NCBI GenBank assembly: GCA_964537685.1
Contig: CAZICM010000073.1
Location: 1 to 43,656 of the forward strand
DNA length: 43,656 nt
Direction: 5' to 3'
Source of the DNA: CAZICM01 sp964537685
Lineage (GTDB): Bacteria > Myxococcota_A > Polyangia > Polyangiales > Polyangiaceae
This document shows, in pieces, positions 17,348-25,701 of this stretch; position 1 is the stretch's first letter; each line of letters opens with the position of its first letter. The notes beneath the pieces were generated by a model. It made no database searches, had not been told where the DNA came from, and saw nothing but the letters and a program-made list of their open reading frames with translations. The position numbers were made by a program, and so were the translations under genes.

Positions 17348-17390
17348 AGCCGGCGGTATTGCCAAAAGCAGTATCGCCGGTTGTTTTTTG
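17348..17390 (+). terminator. Rho-independent terminator of the M4 protease gene
   Basis: A 13-bp stem, CCGGCGGTATTGC (17350-17362) with GCAGTATCGCCGG (17368-17380) including two G-U pairs, closes a CAAAA loop and is followed by TTGTTTTTTG. It lies 38 nt after the protease stop. Confidence 0.88.
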
Positions 17391-17415
17391 TGGCATCTCC
17401 TAAGCCGTCTATGCT
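17388..17415 (+). promoter_or_regulatory. Candidate promoter for the PLP decarboxylase
   Basis: TTGTGG (17388-17393) and TATGCT (17410-17415) are 16 nt apart. The -35 begins at the last bases of the preceding terminator T-tract. The -10 ends 12 nt before the ATG at 17428, so the leader would be only about 6 nt long and holds no Shine-Dalgarno. Confidence 0.4.
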
Positions 17416-17427
17416 TGTATCGCCCGC

Positions 17428-18894
17428 ATGAACGAGGCGAAAACGGCCCATCCCATCCCCCTGCCCCTTCAAAACGCCTATGATCCCGAGCATTTTCGCG
17501 CTCAGGGTCATCAGATGATCGACATGCTCGCCGATTACCTGAAGAGTCTCGCCACAGCTCCAGCGAATACATCCGTATTGCCCTGGTATCCTCCCTCCGA
17601 AAACATGCAGAGTTTTCCGCCAGAATTTCCCGGCCCACCCGGCGAAAACTTCGGCACCTTCTTTAAACGCATCCTAGAACGCTCCATTCATATCCACCAC
17701 CCCCACTATATAGGCCACCAAGTCAGCGCGCCCCTTCCCCTCGCCGCCCTCTGCGAACTCTTCGCGGCCCTTCTCAACAACAGCATGGCCATCTATGAAA
17801 TGGGCCCTGCCTCCACCGCCATGGAACGGAGCGTGATTCATTTTCTCGCCGGCCGGCTCGGCCTAGGTCCCGGCGCGGATGGCGTACTCAGCTCCGGCGG
17901 TTCCATCGGCAACCTCACCGCTCTTCTCGCTGCCCGCCGATTTCACGCCGGTTTTGACGCCTGGAACGAAGGCGATCACGGCGGTCCCCCTCTCTGTGTG
18001 CTCGCCTCGGAACAGTCCCATTATTGCATCGCCCGCTCCATTCAAATCATGGGATGGGGAAAAGACGGAGTCATTCCCGTACCCGTAGATAGCAACTTTC
18101 GCATGCTCCCCAGCGCGCTTCCCGGAGCCTATCAAGAAGCCGCCCGCCTGGGAAGGCGCGTGGTGGCCGTCGTCGCGAGCGCCGGTTCCACAGCCACGGG
18201 CGCCTTCGATCCCCTCGAAGCCATCGCCGATTTCTGCCAAAGCAAACATCTCTGGTTTCATGTCGACGGAGCCCATGGAGCGAGCGCGATACTATCCCCC
18301 AAACACCGAAAACAGCTTCAAGGCATAGAGCGGGCCGACTCGGTTGTCATCGATGCCCATAAAATGCTGCTCATGCCCAGCCTAATCACCGCCATCCTCT
18401 TTAAAAACGGCCAAGAGAGCCACGAACTCTTCGCTCAAAAAGCCGAATACCTATTTTTGGATGAAAGCCGCCGTTTTGATATTGGATTACGCACCCTGGA
18501 ATGCACCAAACGCATGATGGGCCTTAAGCTGTACGCGAGCCTGCGCCTCTTGGGCCCGGACTTTTTCTCGGACTACATTACCCGGGCCTTTGACTTGGGA
18601 GCACACTTTGCAGAACTCCTTCAAAGCTCGGGCGAATTTGAACTACCCGTTTTCCCCGAGGCCAATATCGTATGCTTTCGGTATAGGCCCAAAGAATTCA
18701 AAGGCAACGAAAGCGAATTGGACAGCCTACAGGAGCGCATAAGACTATCCTTGCGGAATAGCGGGGCATTTTATGTGGTTCAAACCAAGCTCAAGGGCAA
18801 GGTCTATTTAAGAACCACGCTGATCAACCCGATGAGCACAGAAAACGATTTGATAGAGTTGATCGAGGCCATTCAAAGCGCGGGACAAACGTAG
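17428..18894 (+). CDS. Group II pyridoxal-phosphate-dependent amino acid decarboxylase
   Basis: A 488-aa fold-type I PLP enzyme of the aromatic amino acid/glutamate/diaminobutyrate decarboxylase group. Visible features are HPHYIGHQVSAPLPLAAL, the phosphate-binding loop SSGGSIGNLTAL, Asp/His around FHVDGAHGAS, and the Schiff-base Lys in DAHKML (about residue 312). Such enzymes convert an amino acid to its amine. The sequence does not reveal whether the substrate is aromatic, acidic or diamino. It is full length for the family and stands alone on its transcript, with no transporter or PLP-pathway neighbour. Confidence 0.9.
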   Translation: MNEAKTAHPIPLPLQNAYDPEHFRAQGHQMIDMLADYLKSLATAPANTSVLPWYPPSENMQSFPPEFPGPPGENFGTFFKRILERSIHIHHPHYIGHQVSAPLPLAALCELFAALLNNSMAIYEMGPASTAMERSVIHFLAGRLGLGPGADGVLSSGGSIGNLTALLAARRFHAGFDAWNEGDHGGPPLCVLASEQSHYCIARSIQIMGWGKDGVIPVPVDSNFRMLPSALPGAYQEAARLGRRVVAVVASAGSTATGAFDPLEAIADFCQSKHLWFHVDGAHGASAILSPKHRKQLQGIERADSVVIDAHKMLLMPSLITAILFKNGQESHELFAQKAEYLFLDESRRFDIGLRTLECTKRMMGLKLYASLRLLGPDFFSDYITRAFDLGAHFAELLQSSGEFELPVFPEANIVCFRYRPKEFKGNESELDSLQERIRLSLRNSGAFYVVQTKLKGKVYLRTTLINPMSTENDLIELIEAIQSAGQT

Positions 18895-18933
18895 CTTATC
18901 TATTTTTCTAAAGCCTTTATCTAAATATATCAA

Positions 18934-18999
18934 GCCAGGCTCACTTCGCAAAGCGAAAAAACCCAAAGCAGCCTTCCATGCTCTTTCTTCGAGCCTGGC
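18934..18999. repeat. Long-range inverted repeat flanking a small hairpin
   Basis: GCCAGGCTC (18934-18942) is matched by its exact complement GAGCCTGGC (18991-18999). Inside the loop sits a tight hairpin TTCGC-AAA-GCGAA (18945-18957). The core CCAGGCTC recurs at 19104-19111 within the tRNA-like locus, so the 18991 arm could pair with either copy. No T-run follows, so this is not an ordinary terminator for the upstream gene. Confidence 0.5.
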
Positions 19000-19028
19000 A
19001 CGCGAACTGCACATACCCAAACCCATAA

Positions 19029-19244
19029 GAGCCCATAGCTTAAACGGCAGAGCACCGAAAAACGTTGAATATCGGACCGTAAAAGGCAACGCATCACCTG
19101 CTACCAGGCTCGGCTTGGGTGTGGGGTGCGGGCAGGGTTGCGGATGCACCGAATGGCACGGCGATCCCGGGTCGCTAGGGAAGCGCGTTTCCCAAATCGC
19201 CCGCTTTATTTGTGTTGGTGCGGGTTCGAATCCCGCTGGGCTCA
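19029..19244 (+). ncRNA. Split tRNA-like locus: acceptor/D-arm and T-arm about 160 nt apart
   Basis: Both ends of a tRNA are present. GAGCCCA (19029-19035) pairs perfectly with TGGGCTC (19237-19243), followed by discriminator A. After the 5' strand come U8-A9, a D-stem GCTT/GAGC, a D-loop AAACGGCA with A14, G18-G19 and A21, and A26. Before the 3' strand lies a perfect T-arm GCGGG-TTCGAAT-CCCGC with TTC and A58. CCA is not encoded; seven T's follow (19246-19252). Between A26 and the T-arm are 165 nt, not about 22, rich in local stems: CGTTG/CAACG, GCATC/GATGC, CCTGC/GCAGG, GGCGAT/ATCGCC. No standard anticodon arm is evident. It could be an intron-bearing or insertion-disrupted tRNA, or a tRNA-like structured RNA. 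Confidence 0.6.
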
Positions 19245-19304
19245 CTTTTTTTCTCCACTTATTAGGCGTCCAGGGCCGCTTTATGCCATGCTGCGTTCAC
19301 GCCT

Positions 19305-19559
19305 ATGAAAGCTCATCCCTTCCCCACGTTTCCAGTTGGGTCCCTTGTTTTTCCACTGCTCTTGACATGCTCATGCACCTCTCTTTATGTTCCTGAACAC
19401 TTTGTTAGCCCCTCCCCCGCTTCTCCCTCTACACCAGAGAAGCCCCCACCGCCCTTAACGGCTGCTCTGCAAAGCGATCCTCCCCTGCCTGCACCCATGC
19501 CTGGAGGCCATGAACATCACCACCACCATCATGCCCCCTCGGAAGGGAAGTCGCCATGA
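19305..19559 (+). CDS. Small His-rich putative lipoprotein, first gene of a copper-type operon
   Basis: An 84-aa protein with a short hydrophobic N-terminus ending in LLLTCSC (candidate lipid-modified Cys22 or 24). A Pro/Ser-rich body (about 33-65) follows, then a terminal His cluster, HEHHHHHHAP. His clusters of this kind bind Cu, Ni or Zn. The stop codon overlaps the next ATG (ATGA), so it is translationally coupled to the TolC-like gene and belongs to the same unit as the multicopper oxidase. The role, perhaps periplasmic copper buffering, is inferred from context; I recognise no family. No strong ribosome site precedes the ATG. Confidence 0.6.
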   Translation: MKAHPFPTFPVGSLVFPLLLTCSCTSLYVPEHFVSPSPASPSTPEKPPPPLTAALQSDPPLPAPMPGGHEHHHHHHAPSEGKSP

Positions 19560-20989
19560 GACAGCTCCCTTTCTTTAGCGCCATGGTCCCCTTGCTTCTT
19601 TTACTGCCTGGATGCATTTCATCCTCCATTGGCTCGGATTTGGACACCGTGCGTGAACTTTCTCACGCCTCCATCCTCCCCAAAGTCGCCGAGACCAGCG
19701 TTCCAGCCAGCACCTCCAAAGAAGCATTGGACTTGCTTAACCAAGGCCCCCTGGAAAGCGATACCGCGGTTCGCATCGCCTTTATCAACAACCGCGAATT
19801 GCGCGCCCAACTGAGAGAACTCGGCATATCCAGGGGCAAGCTGGTGCAGGCCGGCGTGCTTCCCAATCCTCTATTTGAGGCAGAACTCTCCCCCGAACGC
19901 CAGAGCAACATCGAGCTTCGCGTGGAATACGATATCAGTTCGCTGATTCTCGCGCCTCTTCGCGCCAAAGCCGCCGAAGCCGAGCTTGATTCCGAACGCT
20001 ACCGGGCCTCGGGAGCCGTGCTTCGCCTGGGTTATGAAGTGCGCTGTGCCTTTTTTCATCTTCAGGCCAGCGAACAGCGATTGATGCTCGCCGAACAAAG
20101 CTTATCCGCATTTGCCGCCGCCCGGGATGCCGCTCAAGCGCTGCTCGATGCGGGAAATATCAACGATCTCGATGCAGCCCTGCAAATTGCAGCCTATGAA
20201 CGAGCCCGGCTCAATGTGGCCGAGCTCAGTCTCGATGTCCAGCATCAGCGCGAAAAACTAATGGTCTTGATGGGCCTGGGCGGCAGTGAACGGCCTTTTC
20301 GAACCAGAACATTTCTTTCCCCCGCAACGGCCACGCTACCCTCCTTCGATAAACTGGAGGGCCGGGTAATTGAATCCAGCATTGACTTAAAAACGGCGCG
20401 GAGTCGGCTGGAAGCGGTAGCCCGCAAGCATGGAGTGGCGAAAACCGAAGGGCTTCTACCCGATATCGCGCTGGATATGCATATGCTGTATGGCACACCC
20501 GAGGAAAGCCCTGGAGGCGTACCCGAACCCAGCAGCTTTAGGATTGGAGGCGGAATAAGCCTTCAAGTACCGATCTTCGACCGGAAGCAGGGAACCCAAA
20601 CGGCCTACGAAGCCGAATTTTCGGCCATGCTGGAGCGGTATCAAGGCACAGCGCTTGAACTCCGCTCCATTGCCCGCAAAGTGCGCAATCAATTGATATC
20701 CGCGCACGGCCGGGCCCTGCATTACCAGAATGTGCTGCTCCCGGCGCAAAAGAATATACTCCGCCAAAGCGTGCTTCAATACAACGCAATGCAAATTGGC
20801 GTGTTTCAATTGCTTAAGGCCAAGCGCGATCAACTGGATACCGAAATGGCCTATATCGATACACTTCGCGAATATCATTGCACGGCGGCGGCGCTCGATG
20901 TGCTCTTGCTGGGCGCAAAGGTAATGCCCGGAGAAGCAGCTTCACAGACGGTCATGAAGGCGGATATGGAATCCGGTGGAGGTCATTGA
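19556..20989 (+). CDS. TolC/CusC-family outer-membrane efflux lipoprotein
   Basis: A 477-aa outer-membrane factor with a lipobox (LLLLLPGC, Cys20) as in CusC/OprM types. Two related helical-hairpin repeats are visible (about 65-260 and 275-465): the first opens with AVRIAFINNRELRAQLRELG and GVLPNPLFEAEL, the second with DLKTARSRLEAVARKHGVAK and DIALDMHMLYG. These trimers form the exit channel of tripartite pumps. No adaptor or RND pump gene is next to it here; the neighbours are a His-rich lipoprotein and a copper oxidase. The substrate is likely copper by association only. Confidence 0.88.
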   Translation: MRQLPFFSAMVPLLLLLPGCISSSIGSDLDTVRELSHASILPKVAETSVPASTSKEALDLLNQGPLESDTAVRIAFINNRELRAQLRELGISRGKLVQAGVLPNPLFEAELSPERQSNIELRVEYDISSLILAPLRAKAAEAELDSERYRASGAVLRLGYEVRCAFFHLQASEQRLMLAEQSLSAFAAARDAAQALLDAGNINDLDAALQIAAYERARLNVAELSLDVQHQREKLMVLMGLGGSERPFRTRTFLSPATATLPSFDKLEGRVIESSIDLKTARSRLEAVARKHGVAKTEGLLPDIALDMHMLYGTPEESPGGVPEPSSFRIGGGISLQVPIFDRKQGTQTAYEAEFSAMLERYQGTALELRSIARKVRNQLISAHGRALHYQNVLLPAQKNILRQSVLQYNAMQIGVFQLLKAKRDQLDTEMAYIDTLREYHCTAAALDVLLLGAKVMPGEAASQTVMKADMESGGGH

Positions 20990-20992
20990 AGT

Positions 20993-22378
20993 ATGGATAG
21001 GCGTTCATTTATTCGTGCAGGCACCATGGCCGCAGGAGCTGCGGGAGCCGCATTGATCGCAAAATCGGCGCAGGCTCAGGATCATAGCCAGCACGGCGCT
21101 CCTCCTTCAGGCGCAAAAGCGCCCGCGCCTCCCAGAATCAAGGGCAAAGTCGCACCCGATACCCCCGGCGCCAAAAGCCCGATTGCCGCGCCTGGAGGAC
21201 AAGTTGCCGTTTATACGCCCAACGGAAGCACATTGCCTTGGAAGCTAAAAGACGGCGTAAAAATAGGGCATTTAATCGCGGAGCCCGTCGATCATGAATT
21301 TGCCCCTGGAATGCGGGCCGAATGCTGGGGCTACAACGGCCAAACCCCAGGCCCGACCCTAGAAGCAATCGAAGGCGACCGCTTAAGGCTCTATGTGACC
21401 AATCGATTGAGCGAACCCACAACCATTCATTGGCACGGGCTTATTTTACCGAATGGAATGGATGGAGTGGCTGGGCTTACCCAAAAGCCCATTCCGCCCG
21501 GCGAAACCTTTATGTATGAATTTACGCTTCGCTATCCGGGAACATTTATGTATCATCCGCACTACGATGAAATGACCCAAATCGCGCTGGGAATGGCTGG
21601 TATGTTTATTGTCCATCCCAAACAGCCAAAGGGGCCTAAAGTCGACCGGGATTTTGCGCTGATGACCCATGAATGGAAGCTAAATGTGGGTGCAAAGCGG
21701 CCCGATCCCAATGCGATGACCGACTTTAATGTGCTTACCTTCAATAGCAAGGCTTTTCCTGGAACGCAGCCTCTATTGGTTGGCAAAGGAGAACGGGTCC
21801 GCATCCGCCTCGGCAATTTAAGCCCTATGGATCATCATCCCATTCATCTTCACGGCTTAAATTTTAAAATGACGGCCACCGATGGAGGCTATGTTCCCGA
21901 ATCGGCCCAGCATCCCGATACAACCGTTCTGGTGCCCGTGGGAAGCACGCGCGTCATTGAATTTGTACCCGAGGAAGTCGGGGATTGGGCCATGCACTGC
22001 CATATGACCCATCATATCATGACCCAAATGGGCCATGGAATTCCCGTTATGATTGGTACGGATACCAAAAAGCTCGACCGGCGTATGCAAGGCATCGTCC
22101 CCGAATATATGAGCATGGGTATGGAAGGCATGGGCGGAATGGGTGAAATGGAGATGGATATACCGCCCAATAGCCTGCCCATGAAGGGCGCCGATGGGCC
22201 GTTTAGCTATATCGATATGGGCGGGATGTTTACCATCCTAAAAGTGAGAGACAAACCCGATGCGCCTGGAATCCAAGATCATTGGTTTGAACATCCGGCG
22301 GGCAGCATATCCGTTCGCGCAGACGAAGCCAAAATGAAAGCGGATGGAATCTCTATTCCGCCAAAAAAGACCAAATGA
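20993..22378 (+). CDS. Tat-exported multicopper oxidase
   Basis: A 461-aa laccase-like oxidase. A twin-arginine signal (MDRRSFIRAGTMAAG, ending near AQAQD) implies export of a folded enzyme. Copper ligands are HWHG (about 146-149), HPHYDE, HPIHLHG, and the C-terminal HCHMTHHIMTQM that holds the type 1 copper and part of the trinuclear centre. Late in the protein is a Met-rich stretch (MSMGMEGMGGMGEME), as in cuprous oxidases such as CueO and CopA. From family knowledge it would oxidise Cu(I) to less toxic Cu(II) in the periplasm. GGAGG lies 10 nt before the ATG, which is 3 nt after the TolC-like gene, so they form one operon. Confidence 0.93.
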   Translation: MDRRSFIRAGTMAAGAAGAALIAKSAQAQDHSQHGAPPSGAKAPAPPRIKGKVAPDTPGAKSPIAAPGGQVAVYTPNGSTLPWKLKDGVKIGHLIAEPVDHEFAPGMRAECWGYNGQTPGPTLEAIEGDRLRLYVTNRLSEPTTIHWHGLILPNGMDGVAGLTQKPIPPGETFMYEFTLRYPGTFMYHPHYDEMTQIALGMAGMFIVHPKQPKGPKVDRDFALMTHEWKLNVGAKRPDPNAMTDFNVLTFNSKAFPGTQPLLVGKGERVRIRLGNLSPMDHHPIHLHGLNFKMTATDGGYVPESAQHPDTTVLVPVGSTRVIEFVPEEVGDWAMHCHMTHHIMTQMGHGIPVMIGTDTKKLDRRMQGIVPEYMSMGMEGMGGMGEMEMDIPPNSLPMKGADGPFSYIDMGGMFTILKVRDKPDAPGIQDHWFEHPAGSISVRADEAKMKADGISIPPKKTK

Positions 22379-22399
22379 TTTCCTCGTATCCAGTAAAAC

Positions 22400-23158
22400 T
22401 CATTCCTCTGGCCATATAGGCGCCGACTTCCCCAGCTTCTCATACGCAGCCGCCATCACCGACCTCACCCGCTCCTTCAGCACCGGCAAATCCTCCATCG
22501 ACAAACCATCCACCGCTATCGCCGGCAATACCTCCATACGCACCTTGCACTTGCTCCCAAATACCAAACTATCCTTCGGAAGCGCATGCCGCGTCCCCGC
22601 CACCACCACCGGCAATATCGGCCTCCCCGTCTCTATCGCCAGCCGAAATGCCCCATCTTTAAACGGCGCTATCTCTCCATCCGCGCTCCGCGTTCCCTCA
22701 GGAAATATCATGATGTGCATCCCCCGCTCTAAATACCATCGGCATCGCGCCATCGCCGATTGAGCACTCTCTTTCTCGCCCCGCCGGAGCGGGATATCCC
22801 CCGCCATCTTCATCATCCACCCCAAGCCCGGTACTTTAAAATTGGCCTCCTTCGATAGCCACTTCATTTCCCAAGGCAAAAAACTAATAATCGGAATATC
22901 CCCCAGCGATTGATGATTGGCCACCACCACATAAGGCTGGCTTTCCTTGGGCATCCCCGTACCCGTCAACTTCAAACTCCATAGCGGATTCAGACGCACA
23001 ATCATCGTACCGCAAAACCTAAAGAATCGCCCAACCACCCTGCGCAGCCGATCAAAGGGCGCCGTCAATATAAAAAGCACCGTCATCAATACCGTCGAAA
23101 CAATGACCACAAGCGTGATCTCAAGCCATACCCAAATTGAAATGAGTCTCGCCTTCAT
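22400..23158 (-). CDS. 1-acyl-sn-glycerol-3-phosphate acyltransferase (PlsC-like)
   Basis: A 252-aa membrane acyltransferase that would add the second acyl chain in phosphatidic acid synthesis. Motif I is NHQSLGD (NHxxxxD) and motif III is FPEGTRSADGEI; the substrate-binding GRPILPVVVAGT follows. The N-terminus has one membrane helix (WVWLEITLVVIVSTVLMTVL). I choose ATG 23158 (MKARLIS), with a GGGGCGAG stretch about 9 nt upstream; a GTG at 23188 would add 10 residues and is possible. It is convergent with the copper operon, 21 nt from its end. Confidence 0.9.
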   Translation of the reverse strand: MKARLISIWVWLEITLVVIVSTVLMTVLFILTAPFDRLRRVVGRFFRFCGTMIVRLNPLWSLKLTGTGMPKESQPYVVVANHQSLGDIPIISFLPWEMKWLSKEANFKVPGLGWMMKMAGDIPLRRGEKESAQSAMARCRWYLERGMHIMIFPEGTRSADGEIAPFKDGAFRLAIETGRPILPVVVAGTRHALPKDSLVFGSKCKVRMEVLPAIAVDGLSMEDLPVLKERVRSVMAAAYEKLGKSAPIWPEE

Positions 23159-23579
23159 AACCGTGTTCTCGCCCCGTTCCTTTGACACTGGACAATCGTA
23201 TCAGATTTATGGTCATTTCTATGATTTTTATTGCATGAAGCGCTCTACCCGCTTATCCCATCCAATGGGTGCCCATTTCCTTTGTAATGCCCGCTTGGAC
23301 ACCCTTAAACAATAGGCAGACCATTGTTTCATCGCGCTTGCTTATCAAATTGAAAAAGAATTTTATTGTATTTAAACAAGAATTTACAAAAGAAATCGCG
23401 AATGCTCCGCGCCTTCGCAGCCCCAATCTAAGCCAATACGGCGAGCTCCAAATAGCCGAGTGCCCGCATGACCAAAAAATGACATCCCCGCGCACACCAA
23501 AGACCGGATTTACAAGCCTTTCCTTTCACCCAACACCCCACCCCTCATTTTTGTTGTCGATATGGTAGCGAGGCATGTA
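23159..23579. other. Intergenic region between PlsC and the second TetR gene
   Basis: About 420 nt, partly AT-rich (23330-23400), between divergent genes. The one clear element is an inverted repeat, AAACAAT at 23307-23313 and ATTGTTT at 23323-23329 with a 9-nt spacer, which could bind a dimeric regulator such as the adjacent TetR. Short open frames here have no ribosome sites or recognisable protein character. A GTG start for plsC at 23188 would take a little of this region. Confidence 0.4.
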
Positions 23580-24194
23580 ATGCTTACCCTGCCCATGATT
23601 TCAGTCACGACAAACAAATCACCCGGAAGGTCGAGAGACCTGCGGGCGATGGAAGCCATATTCCAAGCCACTCGAGAGCTCCTGCTCGAACGCGGTTACC
23701 CCGATCTCACGATCGAAGGCGTCGCGCATCGAGCAAAGGTCGGTAAATCCACGATTTACCGGTGGTGGCCCTCCAAACAGTCGCTGGTACTCGATGCCGC
23801 GGCAAAGGAGCTCAGTTTCGGCGATGTGCCGGATACGGGAAATACGCGCCAAGACCTGATCGGCGGTATCGATCAGCTTACGCGGACCTTCTCCAACCCG
23901 GTCGCAGGCGCCGTCATTTCGGCGGCAATGGCGCATGTTGAGCGCGATCCAACGCTCACGCGCAATTTCCGCAACCGATGGATCACACCTTGGCTACAGT
24001 CCCTTTCAGGCGCCTTGGAACGAGGTATCGCCCGCGGAGATCTTCCCCGCGGACTCGATGTCCTTTTTACCGGCGACTTGATTCTGGGTCTGGTGTTCAA
24101 GCGCACCCTCACCCATGACAACCCGGAAACAGAAGGGCTGACGCTTAGTATTGTCGACTTTCTGCTGAACGGGCGCCTCCCCATCAAGGGCTAG
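23580..24194 (+). CDS. TetR-family transcriptional regulator
   Basis: About 204 aa. The HTH domain (residues about 20-70) reads AIFQATRELLLERGYPDLTI, then GVAHRAKVGKSTIYRWWPSK, a near-consensus TetR motif with the STIYRWWPSK variant common in one large subgroup. The C-terminal half is a helical ligand domain. Three ATGs are in frame (23562, 23580, 23595); 23580 has GAGG 6 nt upstream. It is divergent from plsC and followed 116 nt later by the DNA ligase. Targets and ligand are unknown; the inverted repeat at 23307-23329 is a candidate operator. Confidence 0.85.
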   Translation: MLTLPMISVTTNKSPGRSRDLRAMEAIFQATRELLLERGYPDLTIEGVAHRAKVGKSTIYRWWPSKQSLVLDAAAKELSFGDVPDTGNTRQDLIGGIDQLTRTFSNPVAGAVISAAMAHVERDPTLTRNFRNRWITPWLQSLSGALERGIARGDLPRGLDVLFTGDLILGLVFKRTLTHDNPETEGLTLSIVDFLLNGRLPIKG

Positions 24195-24310
24195 TGTTCT
24201 TGTAAAGGCCCCCTCATCGCCATTCGGCACTCTCCCCATCCCCGACACAACCTCTTATGCTGCGGGCTTTCAAACGCTCAACGCAATTCATCCATCCCCA
24301 AAGGAAAGCC

Positions 24311-25699
24311 ATGGCTGACCTCGAAGACGGCGAATCCATTGAAGTTCAAGGCTCGGGTTCCAACCGCTACACCCTGCGCAACGTGGGCGAGGTGTACTCG
24401 TGCTCGTGCCCTGCATGGCGCAATCAATCGCTGCCGATTGAAAAGCGTTCCTGCAAGCATCTCAAAGCCTTCCGGGGCGAGGAAGCGGAGACGCTCCGCA
24501 CCGGCTCAGCGCCGAGCAAGAAGGCCGCCTCGCCCAGCGCCAAAGGCCAAGGCGCCGCCGACACCTCGGGCGTACCGCCCATTTTGCTCGCCAACCCGTG
24601 GGACAACGATCAAGACCTCAGCGGCTTTTGGATGAGCGAAAAGCTCGACGGCGTGCGGGCCTACTGGGATGGCAAGCAACTCATTTCCCGCTTGGGAAAC
24701 CGCTATTTCGCACCGGATTGGTTTGTGAAGGACTTTCCATCTCATCCTCTTGACGGCGAACTGTGGGGAGGCCGAAAGAAATTTCAGCGCACGGTCAGCA
24801 TTGTCCGGCGCCAAGACCAAAACGATTTGTGGAAAGAAATTTTGTATGTGGTGTTTGACGCGCCCAGCGCCGCGGGCCCCTTTGAACAGCGCATGGATAC
24901 GCTGAAGGAAGCGCTAACAGGCCATCCATCGCCCTATATCCAATTGCATCCTCAGCAAGTGTGCAAAGGCTTAAGCCATCTGCGCGAAGAGCTTGCCCGC
25001 GTCGAATCGATGGGCGGCGAAGGACTGATGATGCGCAAACCCGGTTCGCACTACGAAACGGGCCGCTCCTCGACACTTCTTAAAGTCAAGAACTTTTTTG
25101 ATGCGGAGGCGCTGGTCGTCGAACACGCGGCGGGAACAGGAAAGCACCAAGGAAAGCTGGGGGCCCTCGTGGTCGAGCTGGTGGACGGAACCCGGTTTTC
25201 AATCGGCACGGGCTTCTCCGACAAAGAGCGCGCCAACCCGCCCAAGCCCGGTTCGGTTGTCACCTTCCGCTATCAAGAGCTTTCGGATTTGGGCGTGCCC
25301 CGCTTCCCTTCTTATGTAGGCGTTCGGGACGATATCCAATGGCCGCCCGACAACGCGCTTAAAGGCAAGAGCGCCGTAGCGGCTCAGAACGCGGTGCCTG
25401 CAGCATCTGCCCCAAGCCCGGCCCCCAAAGCCGAACCCCCGCCTGCAAAAGCCCTTCCCTCGCTGGGCGACGCGGCCAAAACCCTGCCTATATCGGTTCG
25501 CCCGGGCCAGCGCCGCTTTCAAAAAGACCAACTCATTTGGGAAATCACCCTTAGCGCGTCTCAAGTCTCGCTGCGCTCGGGCCAAGGATGGACACAGGGC
25601 AACTCATCCACCCAAGACTTTGGCAACGAAACGGATGCAGCCCGGCACACCGAACAGCTCATTGCCCAGAAGCTCAGCGAAGGCTATTCAGAAGTGTAA
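24311..25699 (+). CDS. ATP-dependent DNA ligase with SWIM zinc finger and WGR domain
   Basis: A 462-aa three-part protein. Residues about 1-60 hold a SWIM-type finger (VYSCSCPAW, then RSCKHL: CxC...CxH). After a Ser/Ala/Pro linker comes an ATP-dependent ligase core: motif I EKLDGVRAYW with the adenylated Lys near 111, DGELWGGR (motif III), GGEGLMMRKPG (motif IV) and LLKVK (motif V), then an OB-fold (about 260-340). A second Ala/Pro linker leads to a WGR domain (about 395-462; WEITLSASQVSLRSGQGW). WGR domains bind DNA or NAD-dependent repair proteins. AAGGA 5 nt before ATG 24311 supports this start. It is probably a repair ligase and not the replicative LigA. The next gene starts 2 nt downstream. 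Confidence 0.88.
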   Translation: MADLEDGESIEVQGSGSNRYTLRNVGEVYSCSCPAWRNQSLPIEKRSCKHLKAFRGEEAETLRTGSAPSKKAASPSAKGQGAADTSGVPPILLANPWDNDQDLSGFWMSEKLDGVRAYWDGKQLISRLGNRYFAPDWFVKDFPSHPLDGELWGGRKKFQRTVSIVRRQDQNDLWKEILYVVFDAPSAAGPFEQRMDTLKEALTGHPSPYIQLHPQQVCKGLSHLREELARVESMGGEGLMMRKPGSHYETGRSSTLLKVKNFFDAEALVVEHAAGTGKHQGKLGALVVELVDGTRFSIGTGFSDKERANPPKPGSVVTFRYQELSDLGVPRFPSYVGVRDDIQWPPDNALKGKSAVAAQNAVPAASAPSPAPKAEPPPAKALPSLGDAAKTLPISVRPGQRRFQKDQLIWEITLSASQVSLRSGQGWTQGNSSTQDFGNETDAARHTEQLIAQKLSEGYSEV

Positions 25700-25701
25700 G
25701 C

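Noticed and set aside
16222..17511. 429-codon minus-strand frame antisense to the M4 protease
   Set aside because: The plus-strand frame encodes an intact, recognisable protease; the antisense product is Val/Ala/Arg/Gly-rich, as expected of a GC-rich shadow.
19055..19215. Group I intron inside the tRNA
   Set aside because: The insert is shorter than the smallest I know and lacks the conserved R/S core elements. Not excluded for an unknown intron type.
19029..19244. tmRNA
   Set aside because: The length is too short, the 5' TTCGAC-type segment and tag-peptide frame are absent, and the D-arm is fully canonical, unlike tmRNA.
18808..19245. 145-codon minus-strand frame beginning MSPAGFEPAPTQ
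   Set aside because: The start is antisense to the tRNA T-arm; the PAGFEPA string is a familiar artefact of that arm. The rest crosses the structured region and the end of the decarboxylase gene.
23253..23568. Short frames in the plsC-tetR intergenic region
   Set aside because: No ribosome sites, poor composition, no recognisable domain.
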